From the NCBI GenBank assembly GCA_001781275.1, contig MFLH01000003.1, positions 6,407 to 11,496 of the forward strand: a DNA stretch of 5,090 nt, read 5' to 3'. This stretch comes from Candidatus Kaiserbacteria bacterium RIFCSPHIGHO2_02_FULL_54_11b. GTDB lineage: Bacteria; Patescibacteriota; Minisyncoccia; Phycocordibacterales; UBA2100. Below, one piece after another: positions 1 to 4,993 of this stretch. The translations under genes were made by a program, and so were the position numbers. A model generated the notes under the pieces. The model worked only from the letters and a program-made list of their open reading frames with translations. It was not told the DNA's origin and searched no databases. The first letter of the stretch is position 1. Each line of letters begins with the position of its first letter.

Positions 1-150
1 CATTTCGATGAGGGTAAAGCCTGAATCCGCCGTGAGGCGCCGCCCCAGGCGGTTCGACTGTCGGCCTGCGGCCGATGGGAGAAGGTTCACGTCGGAACGA
101 GCACGTTCCGACGAAAAAAATCTTGCGAACTTGTGTTTGATCCCATCCAT
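1..150 (-). CDS. Second minor pilin or pseudopilin, N-terminal part only
   Basis: An ATG at 150, one base after the TAG of the previous gene (TAG-T-ATG), opens a frame that leaves the window after 50 codons. Residues 44-50 are GFTLIEM, the prepilin cleavage motif with Gly44 at -1, Phe at +1 and Glu49 at +5, so this is another PilD substrate. Its class (GspI, GspJ, GspK or PilV-like) cannot be told because the rest lies outside. The leader of 44 residues is unusually long and is encoded by a run of hairpin-forming DNA. An in-frame GTG at 90 would give a leader of 24 residues, but the stop-start junction favours the ATG. The gene order fits a minor-pilin cluster following pilD. Confidence 0.8.
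   Translation of the reverse strand, partial: MDGIKHKFARFFSSERARSDVNLLPSAAGRQSNRLGRRLTADSGFTLIEM
28..113. repeat. Cluster of short perfect hairpins in the pilin leader region
   Basis: Several stems lie end to end within the leader codons of the gene at 1-150. Positions 90-113 form a 10-bp perfect stem (CGTCGGAACG/CGTTCCGACG) with a 4-base loop. Positions 61-75 form a 6-bp stem (TCGGCC/GGCCGA) with a 3-base loop. Positions 40-52 (CCGCC/GGCGG) and 28-39 (CGCC/GGCG, loop GTGA) form shorter, partly competing stems. A run of seven A (plus strand) adjoins the largest stem on the wrong side for a terminator in either direction. Confidence 0.7.
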
Positions 151-151
151 A

Positions 152-820
152 CTATTGAGAAGCTTCCCTCTTGACCGAGATCTGACCGTTGTTCTCGACC
201 ACGACACTCATGACATCGTTGCGCGGAGAGCGGAGGATGATGCGCGCACTCGAATGCAAACCCGACTGGCCATTTTTCCGTATATACGCATCCGCCTCCG
301 GCCTCTTAAAGACAATGTCGAGTTGGGTAGAGGGATAGGCGTTCATACAAGTCGTCGCATCACTTCCTGCCGGCGCGCAGAGACCGATTATCTGGAATCC
401 GTTGCGGATCGTATACGGTGAGGGAGATACATTCTCACCGTTAGGTAGAGGCTCCCGGTCGAAAAAGCCATCCTCGTCGACATCTCCAAACAGCATGTAA
501 TTCTGAGAAAGGGCCGTTTCGAAATGCACGCCATACGCGGTGCTGAAGTCATCCGTCCCCGTCCCATATCGCTGCACCGAGATGCTGTATACCTGCGCTT
601 GCCGGATAGAGAGCGCTACATCGTATGCAAGATTCTGGAGTTGTACGACACCTCCGAAGCGGCCGTTGTTGGCAAGCACGACGCCGGTCACAACCACGAT
701 AATGGCGGTTACTGCCAAGAGTTCGATAAGGGTAAACCCCTTATCACTTTTTAAAAAGTGGTAAGGGGTAAAAGCCCGAAGACTTCGAGTGGATCTATGC
801 CGTACAGTGTTGCGAACCAT
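152..820 (-). CDS. GspH/FimT-like minor pilin (pseudopilin)
   Basis: The product (222 residues from the ATG at 820) is a prepilin-type protein, probably a minor subunit of the pilus tip or priming complex. The leader of 28 residues ends in KSDKG; cleavage would fall between Gly28 and Phe29, with Glu33 at the essential +5 position of FTLIELLAVTAIIVVVTGVV. The following helix (QNLAYDVALSIRQAQVYSISVQRYG) and a C-terminal strand-rich part ending VVVENNGQISVKREASQ are like GspH/FimT. Two cysteines (148, 158) could form a disulfide. The frame is open upstream to 1219, but ATG820 is the only ATG, GTG or TTG between there and the signature that gives a reasonable leader. It lies 70 bases inside pilD, without a Shine-Dalgarno sequence, so translation is probably coupled to pilD. 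The start is less certain than the gene. Confidence 0.88.
   Translation of the reverse strand: MVRNTVRHRSTRSLRAFTPYHFLKSDKGFTLIELLAVTAIIVVVTGVVLANNGRFGGVVQLQNLAYDVALSIRQAQVYSISVQRYGTGTDDFSTAYGVHFETALSQNYMLFGDVDEDGFFDREPLPNGENVSPSPYTIRNGFQIIGLCAPAGSDATTCMNAYPSTQLDIVFKRPEADAYIRKNGQSGLHSSARIILRSPRNDVMSVVVENNGQISVKREASQ
737..768. repeat. 32-bp near-perfect palindrome at the pilD/pseudopilin junction
   Basis: Minus-strand arms CCCCTTACCACTTTTT and AAAAAGTGATAAGGGG are directly adjacent and pair at 15 of 16 positions, with the single mismatch at the eighth pair. The left arm holds the final codons of pilD, the centre holds its TAA stop, and the right arm encodes LKSDKG of the pseudopilin leader, ending exactly at the Gly codon of the cleavage site. 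In RNA it would give a strong hairpin over the junction. It lacks a following U tract, so it does not look like a terminator. Confidence 0.85.
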
Positions 821-1581
821 ATGATGATGCAGCTGAATATGAGAAACGGCCCAAACGGAATCTCGCTTTTCATTGTAAACCCTCCAGCGCCTATATCGGC
901 CGAAGTTATCCCGAGTGTGTACAGCGCACGGACGATGCGTGGCAGAGGAAGGAGTATGCCCACCGACACGATAGCGCCGACGACGAACGCACCGAAAACC
1001 GCAAAGATGCCGAGTACAGGTCCGAGGAGCCATCCGATACCAAGCGCCAGTTTTGCATCCCCCAGTCCCATCCACCGTCCGCCCGAGAAAAGCCAGAGCG
1101 CAAAGAGGGGCGCGGCAACAACGGGTCCCGCAAAGACAAACCACCATGGGTTGAACTCTCCCGAGAGAGGTAGAAGGAATTGGGAGACGAACGCGAGGCC
1201 CGCAAATGCGTATGCCCACTCATCGGGAATGATGGTGTGTCGGAGGTCATAGACGCTTATCGCAACAAGGAGCGCCAGAATGAGACAACTGATCACTTGG
1301 GGAAGGATGGAGAGCGATGACGCACCGATGAAGCCAAATAAAATCGCGGTTGTAGCCTCAACAAACGGGTATTGGGGCGATATCCGAGCTCGACACGCCC
1401 GACACCTACCTCCGAGCGCCAGCCATGAGACAACCGGCAGCATGTCGTACCATCGAAGCTGTGCGCCACAGCTCATACAACCACTTCGCCCGCCGATCGA
1501 GCGTACGCCGTGGCGAAGGACGACGACGTTGAGAAAACTCCCGACAATGAGGCCAAAGAGTCCGAAAACAATTGCACTCAT
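751..1581 (-). CDS. pilD: Prepilin peptidase and N-methyltransferase PilD (A24 family)
   Basis: This 276-residue integral membrane aspartic protease cleaves prepilin leaders after Gly and methylates the new N-terminal residue; its substrates would be the pilin and pseudopilins beside it. The first helix (MSAIVFGLFGLIVGSFLNVVVLR) is followed by the cytoplasmic domain with two zinc-binding pairs, CMSC (Cys35, Cys38) and CRAC (Cys60, Cys63), as in bifunctional enzymes. Catalytic Asp112 lies in VYDLRHTIIPD and Asp175 in GLGDAK (172-177); a conserved PFGPFL is at 242-247. The frame is open upstream to 1743, but that would cross the terminator and overlap the pilin; the ATG at 1581 directly precedes the family's N-terminus. 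The last residues, LLPLTTF, are encoded by the left arm of the 737-768 palindrome, and the 3' end overlaps the next gene by 70 bases. Confidence 0.96.
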   Translation of the reverse strand: MSAIVFGLFGLIVGSFLNVVVLRHGVRSIGGRSGCMSCGAQLRWYDMLPVVSWLALGGRCRACRARISPQYPFVEATTAILFGFIGASSLSILPQVISCLILALLVAISVYDLRHTIIPDEWAYAFAGLAFVSQFLLPLSGEFNPWWFVFAGPVVAAPLFALWLFSGGRWMGLGDAKLALGIGWLLGPVLGIFAVFGAFVVGAIVSVGILLPLPRIVRALYTLGITSADIGAGGFTMKSEIPFGPFLIFSCIIIWFATLYGIDPLEVFGLLPLTTF

Positions 1582-1589
1582 CGTCGAAG

Positions 1590-1598
1590 TATATAGCA
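1590..1598 (-). promoter_or_regulatory. Possible extended -10 promoter for pilD
   Basis: The minus strand reads TGCTATATA, an extended -10 type sequence (TGn plus a TATAAT-like hexamer), immediately after the terminator and 8 bases before the pilD ATG at 1581. No -35 match is found at 16-18 bases upstream, where the terminator stem lies. If used, transcription would begin at or next to the ATG, giving a leaderless mRNA. This is weak evidence. Confidence 0.25.
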
Positions 1599-1599
1599 C

Positions 1600-1626
1600 A
1601 AAACCCCGCGTTCGAGGCGGGGTTTT
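1600..1626 (-). terminator. Intrinsic terminator or attenuator after the pilin gene
   Basis: The 10-bp perfect stem AAAACCCCGC/GCGGGGTTTT encloses a 7-base loop, with the T run of the 3' arm serving as the U tract on the minus strand. It lies 32 bases past the pilin stop and 18 bases before pilD. Because A and T runs flank the GC core symmetrically, it could also work on the plus strand. It would release most pilin transcripts and let a minority continue into pilD, unless pilD has its own promoter. Confidence 0.75.
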
Positions 1627-1657
1627 GGGCGTGTAGAGTAGAGAAGAGATGCGGTCC

Positions 1658-2179
1658 TTACGGGGCGACGTTGTAGCAGTAGCGATTTGCCCCTCCGGTG
1701 CAACTTGTCGTGTCGGCCCCCGCAGTAATGTCACCTCCTGCAACGACGGTGTCTCCGGCGTCCGAATTTAGAGCGGTATGACCGCTAGTCTCAAGATTGG
1801 CACCGAGTTCATAGGAAGCACCGCTTGAAGTCTGATCGTAATCGTAACAGCTCGCTTCCGCGCCGGTAGTGCAAGCTGTTCCAGGGGAATCAGAAGGGTC
1901 CGTTGGCATCGTAGCAATATAACCAGCATCCACCAAAGCAGCGGTTGTCAATTCAGCTGGATACGCACTGTTTGCATCGTAGTAAAGCTCAAGAGCGAGC
2001 TGGAGCTGCTTGATGTCCGAAACACGACGTGCGTCGCGGCCTTTGGTGCGTGCGCTATTGAGTGAGGCAAGGACGATCGAAGAAAGGATGCCGATGATCG
2101 CAATGACGACCAAAAGCTCGATCAACGTAAAACCCTTCGATTGACTCAGGGCGAGGCCCCTCTTGTAAAATGTCTTCAT
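1658..2179 (-). CDS. Type IV pilin, probable major pilus subunit (PilA-like)
   Basis: The 173-residue protein is a class III-type prepilin and the likely main pilus subunit. A positively charged 16-residue leader (Lys2, Lys6, Arg7, Lys15) ends in SKG; PilD would cut between Gly16 and Phe17. The mature N-terminus FTLIELLVVIAIIGILSSIV has the required Glu at +5 (Glu21) and forms the hydrophobic helix packed in the filament core. It continues into ARTKGRDARRVSDIKQLQLALELYYDANSAYP. The C-terminal globular part is Thr/Gly/Ala-rich with four cysteines (103, 111, 160, 168) placed to form two disulfides; the last pair makes a short D-loop-like closure before the end. It has its own promoter upstream and a terminator downstream, consistent with high expression relative to neighbours. 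The first ATG is used: the next Met (91) lies beyond the signature. No Shine-Dalgarno sequence precedes it. Confidence 0.95.
   Translation of the reverse strand: MKTFYKRGLALSQSKGFTLIELLVVIAIIGILSSIVLASLNSARTKGRDARRVSDIKQLQLALELYYDANSAYPAELTTAALVDAGYIATMPTDPSDSPGTACTTGAEASCYDYDQTSSGASYELGANLETSGHTALNSDAGDTVVAGGDITAGADTTSCTGGANRYCYNVAP
2133..2151. repeat. REP-like element forming the pilin leader
   Basis: On the minus strand CCCTGAGTCAATCGAAGGG lies inside the pilin leader, starts and ends with CCCT/AGGG complementarity and encodes ALSQSKG. The last two bases fall in the Gly codon of the prepilin cleavage site. From memory, it resembles a short palindromic repeat family (CCTGAG...TCGAAGG) scattered in many bacterial genomes, whose translation often reads LSxSKG. 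Only one copy is in the window, so repeat status is not demonstrated here. Confidence 0.4.
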
Positions 2180-2196
2180 AATATAGTGAATACTTG

Positions 2197-2240
2197 CTAA
2201 ATTAGCTTAATAACGAGTACGCCCATTGTATACCCCTCCT
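2197..2240 (-). other. Possible 9-codon upstream ORF with perfect Shine-Dalgarno sequence
   Basis: AGGAGG (2240-2235) stands 8 bases before an ATG at 2226, which opens MGVLVIKLI and stops at TAG (2199-2197), 17 bases before the pilin ATG. The spacing is ideal, yet the sequence coincides with the -35/-10 spacer of the proposed pilin promoter, whose transcripts would start downstream of this ATG. It could therefore be translated only on RNA reading through from pilC. The match may be incidental. Confidence 0.2.
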
Positions 2241-2261
2241 CTACCCTCTCAAGATGGGCGT
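2219..2261. repeat. 8-bp inverted repeat flanking the pilin promoter
   Basis: ACGCCCAT (2219-2226) and its exact reverse complement ATGGGCGT (2254-2261) bracket the promoter, with 27 bases between them. The inner ends touch the -10 box and lie just upstream of the -35 box. The arrangement could be a split operator, or a stem forming in read-through RNA from pilC. Arms this short could also arise by chance. Confidence 0.4.
2225..2252 (-). promoter_or_regulatory. Sigma70-type promoter for the pilin gene
   Basis: On the minus strand TTGAGA (2252-2247) and TACAAT (2230-2225) are separated by 16 bases, each one mismatch from the TTGACA/TATAAT consensus. Transcription would start near 2218, leaving about 38 bases of AT-rich 5' leader before the pilin ATG at 2179. 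It is the best promoter seen in the window and sits where an abundant subunit would need its own promoter. The AGGAGG inside the spacer is discussed under the short ORF at 2197-2240. Confidence 0.6.
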
Positions 2262-2276
2262 GGGGATAACAAAACT

Positions 2277-3485
2277 CTAGAAGGAGGAAGCTATGTTGTA
2301 GATAGGCAACAAGACAGAGGCGAGGAGTATGGCAACGCCGACGGCAAGAATCACGATCATGAGAGGCTCGATAAGCCCGACTAGGGTATCGACAGCGTTA
2401 TTCACCTCGCGGCGGTAAAACCGCGCCATGGTCTCGAGGATCTTTCCCATATTTCCCGTCTCTTCGCCGATTTTGACCATAGCCACGATGATTCCGGGGA
2501 CTTCCGGATGCTTGCGAAACGCTTCGGAGAGGGGCATGCCGCCTTTGACATCAACCGCGGCGTCGGCGAGCACTTTTTCATAGACGGCATCTCCCACGAC
2601 CGATCCGGTGATCTCGAGACCACGCAACACCTGAATACCGCTCTGAAGCATCGTCGCGAGGTTATCCGCGATACGCGAGAGGAAGATCTTGCGGTAGATA
2701 TTACCGATAGCTGGCGTCTCAAGGCGCGCGCGTGAGAGTACTTCTCTGCCGTGTGTCGTACGTGAGAATCGGTAGAGAAAGACTGCCCCGATAACGAGGA
2801 GGATGAGAATGAGGACGATGTAGCGCGAGATGAATCCCGAGAGTCCGATCACGATCTTGGTATACAGCGGGACGTCTTGCCCGACCTCGTCGAGCATACT
2901 CGCAAGATTCGGGATGACCAGCGTCATCATGAGGACCATGACCACGACGAAGGTGAGCATGATGAATGCCGGATAGACGAGCGCATTGCGGGCTTTCTGG
3001 GTAAGTTCGTAGTTGCGATCCAGGTAGTCTGCGAGAAAGGCGAAGGTCTCGTCGAGCTTTCCGGACTCCTCGCCGGCGCGCACCATGTTTACGTAAAACG
3101 GGGAGAATGTATCGGGATGCCGCGCAAGAGAGGCCGAGATCGAACTCCCGCTCTGCAGATCGTTGCCGATCGCTGTCAACTTCTCGCCCAATGCAGCAGT
3201 ACGGGCTTCTGCCGCCAACAACCGGAATGCACGCAAAGCCGAGACCTGCGCTTCGAAAAGGGTCGTGATCTGGCGGGAGAGCATGACGACATCCGCATTG
3301 GTCACACGATCGAAAAGTGAGAGACGGTGAGACAGAAGTGTCGATTTCTCTGCAGGGTCGATACCGGAGATTACCAAGCCTCTCCTCTGGAGGGCAGCGA
3401 TCGCGACGTCCATGTTAACCGCGTCGATCGTGCCTTGCCGCTCGTTGCCTTCCGCATCAAGGGCAGTGTATTTGAATACGGCCAT
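2277..3485 (-). CDS. pilC: Type IV pilus inner-membrane platform protein PilC (GspF family)
   Basis: This 402-residue polytopic membrane protein is the assembly platform that contacts the PilB and PilT motors and the growing pilus base. The N-terminus (MAVFKYTALDAEGNERQGTI) is typical of the family. Two T2SSF repeats are visible, at about 68-190 and 270-392. Each has the duplicated motif: RAGEESGKLDETF near 136-148 and VKIGEETGNMGKILE near 337-351. Hydrophobic membrane segments lie near 171-194, 219-240 and 367-397, the usual three. Length is normal and no key region is missing. The ATG at 3485 is separated from the pilT stop by only GAT, so the two are probably translated together and made in linked amounts. 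No terminator is evident after its stop, so transcripts may continue through the pilin promoter region. Confidence 0.97.
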   Translation of the reverse strand: MAVFKYTALDAEGNERQGTIDAVNMDVAIAALQRRGLVISGIDPAEKSTLLSHRLSLFDRVTNADVVMLSRQITTLFEAQVSALRAFRLLAAEARTAALGEKLTAIGNDLQSGSSISASLARHPDTFSPFYVNMVRAGEESGKLDETFAFLADYLDRNYELTQKARNALVYPAFIMLTFVVVMVLMMTLVIPNLASMLDEVGQDVPLYTKIVIGLSGFISRYIVLILILLVIGAVFLYRFSRTTHGREVLSRARLETPAIGNIYRKIFLSRIADNLATMLQSGIQVLRGLEITGSVVGDAVYEKVLADAAVDVKGGMPLSEAFRKHPEVPGIIVAMVKIGEETGNMGKILETMARFYRREVNNAVDTLVGLIEPLMIVILAVGVAILLASVLLPIYNIASSF

Positions 3486-3488
3486 ATC

Positions 3489-4553
3489 TTAGAGAAGTTT
3501 TTGCAGGACGTTTGGATTGAGGGAGTGTTGATAGGCACTTTCAGGGGTGATCTCGCCGCGTGCGACAAGCTCGGCGAGCGAGCGGTTCATGTCGATCATA
3601 CCTTCGGTCATTCCGGTCTCGATCACCGTGTTGATCTCGTGCGTACGCTTTTCACGAATAAGGTTTGCGACTGCTTTGTTGTTGATGAGGAGCTCGTAGC
3701 TCGGAATACGTCCGCCGGAAATGCGCGGAACGAGGCGCTGGGAGAAAATGCCGGCCAAAGACGCGGCGAGCTGCAGGCGTATTTGATCCTGCTGCCCGCC
3801 GGGGAAGGTGTCGATAATGCGATCTATGGTCTGCGCGGCGTTGTTGGTGTGCAAGGTGGAGAAGACGAGGTGGCCGGTCTCGGCAGCGGTCACCGCCGCC
3901 GCCATAGTCTCCGGCCCGCGCATCTCTCCGACCAAAATGACGTCGACATCCTCGCGGAAGGCCGAGAGGAGTGCTGATGCAAAATCCTTGGTGTCGATAC
4001 CGACTTCGCGTTGATCGATGAGTGATTGTTTCGGTTCGAAAAGATACTCGACCGGATCCTCGATCGTGATGATGTGCTCCATTCGCTCAGAATTGATGAG
4101 TTCGATCAGAGATGCGAGTGTCGTTGTTTTCCCCTGCCCCACCGGCCCGACGACCAAGAAGAACCCCTGCTCTTTTCGCGCGAATGACGTCAGTACATCG
4201 GGGAGATTGAGATCTTTGACGGTCAGGATCTGCTTCGGGATGAGACGGAGCGCGATCGAGATAGCTCCCCGTTGGAAATACGCGTTGCCGCGAAAACGGT
4301 ACTTTTCGGGGCTCTCGTATGCAAAATCTATCTCCTGATGCTCCCTGAAGCGTTGTTCAAGCTCCGGAGAGATCAGGGCTTTGAGGAAGCCTTGCGTGTC
4401 TTCTCCGGTCAATACCGGCTCTTTAAGCATCGGAGAAAGAGCGCCCGCGACGCGGATCGTGGGGTGCGCACCAGTCGAGAAGTGCAGATCCGAGCCGCCT
4501 TCGTGGACGACCACATTGATATATTTTTTCAGGAGCGCGGGATAATCATTCAT
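3489..4553 (-). CDS. pilT: Type IV pilus retraction ATPase PilT
   Basis: The product (354 residues, normal PilT length) is a cytoplasmic hexameric ATPase that drives pilin subunits back into the membrane. The N-terminal PAS-like domain covers about residues 5-100 and carries the family signature GGSDLHFSTG. The RecA-like domain follows: Walker A GPVGQGKT (136-143), Asp box IITIEDPVEY (161-170), Walker B VILVGEMRG (205-213, Glu210) and His box with His228 and His235 (ETGHLVFSTLHTN). The C-terminal AVANLIREKRTHEI (294-307) matches the AIRNLIRE motif typical of PilT and argues for PilT over PilB; there is also no PilB-type N-terminal extension or zinc-binding CxxC pair. The Walker A loop has Val and Gln where GPTGSGKS/T is usual. 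The ATG at 4553 lies in an AT-rich leader without a Shine-Dalgarno sequence. pilC starts 3 bases after its stop. Confidence 0.97.
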   Translation of the reverse strand: MNDYPALLKKYINVVVHEGGSDLHFSTGAHPTIRVAGALSPMLKEPVLTGEDTQGFLKALISPELEQRFREHQEIDFAYESPEKYRFRGNAYFQRGAISIALRLIPKQILTVKDLNLPDVLTSFARKEQGFFLVVGPVGQGKTTTLASLIELINSERMEHIITIEDPVEYLFEPKQSLIDQREVGIDTKDFASALLSAFREDVDVILVGEMRGPETMAAAVTAAETGHLVFSTLHTNNAAQTIDRIIDTFPGGQQDQIRLQLAASLAGIFSQRLVPRISGGRIPSYELLINNKAVANLIREKRTHEINTVIETGMTEGMIDMNRSLAELVARGEITPESAYQHSLNPNVLQKLL

Positions 4554-4585
4554 ATATTGAATAGTATAGAGAAATGATACCAGTA

Positions 4586-4993
4586 CTAGGCTCGGTGCTT
4601 TGCCAGCTCTTCGTGCACCGTGTTGACAACTTCCGACGGGATCATGCTTGCCTTCACGATGTAGCGTGCGGCGCCAAGCTCTGCTGCTTTTTCTTTCTCG
4701 GATTCGTCGCTTTGGTTCGTGAGTGCGATTTTGATCGAATTGCCCGCAAGATGTTCATCAGAGAGTGCCTTCAAAAAAGAAAATCCATCGAGTTCGGGCA
4801 TCGTGAGGTCAAATAGGATCACGTCGGGCTGAAATCCCCCGCGGAGTGTCGTAAGTGCCTCATTGGCCGAGAGACATGCCTCGACCGTGTGTCCGGCCTG
4901 GGAAAATTTCATCCCATACATATCCAGAAGGAACTTGTCATCGTCGATGAGAAGAATGCTGCCTTTTGTTGCCGGTGTATCTTGTTGGGTCAT
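4586..4993 (-). CDS. Stand-alone CheY-like response regulator receiver protein
   Basis: The 135-residue protein is a single receiver domain with no output domain, so it probably acts by phosphorylation-dependent protein contact in the cytoplasm. Visible landmarks are the acidic cluster IDDDK (Asp17-Asp19), the phospho-acceptor Asp62 in ILFDLTMPELDG, the switch Thr92 in IALTNQ and the conserved Lys114 in YIVKAS. The Pro that usually follows this Lys is replaced by Ala. Residues 1-10 are a short disordered lead before beta-1. The ATG at 4993 overlaps the TGA of the preceding gene, and pilT begins 32 bases after the stop. In Pseudomonas, CheY-like PilG and PilH control T4P extension and retraction; a similar role is inferred here from position only. 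No cognate kinase is visible. Family assignment is secure; role is not. Confidence 0.93.
   Translation of the reverse strand: MTQQDTPATKGSILLIDDDKFLLDMYGMKFSQAGHTVEACLSANEALTTLRGGFQPDVILFDLTMPELDGFSFLKALSDEHLAGNSIKIALTNQSDESEKEKAAELGAARYIVKASMIPSEVVNTVHEELAKHRA

Noticed and set aside
90..120. Hairpin next to a homopolymer as a terminator
   Set aside because: The run is A after the stem on the plus strand and T before the stem on the minus strand, the wrong side for termination in both directions.
8..421. 137-codon open frame on the plus strand
   Set aside because: It is antisense to the pseudopilin C-terminus and the next pilin's leader; no family resemblance and no start signal.
821..1219. 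Long N-terminal extension of the pseudopilin frame
   Set aside because: It runs antiparallel to nothing but overlaps pilD in another frame for 400 bases; translation is Arg/Cys-rich and unlike a prepilin leader.
758..1252. 164-codon open frame on the plus strand
   Set aside because: It is antisense to pilD, whose catalytic GLGDAK and PFGPFL motifs lie in this span; its composition (Ser/Pro/Thr/Arg-rich) looks like a shadow frame.
1582..1743. 54-codon N-terminal extension of pilD
   Set aside because: It would start inside the pilin gene and cross the terminator; the family N-terminus (GLIVGSFLNVV) begins right after the ATG at 1581.
3327..3977. 216-codon open frame on the plus strand
   Set aside because: It is antisense to the start of pilC and the C-terminal half of pilT, both with clear motifs, and its translation has no recognisable domain or membrane pattern.
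3489..4553. Possibility that the ATPase is PilB or GspE
   Set aside because: Length of 354 residues, no PilB-type N-terminal domain or zinc CxxC cluster, and a C-terminal AVANLIRE motif point to PilT.
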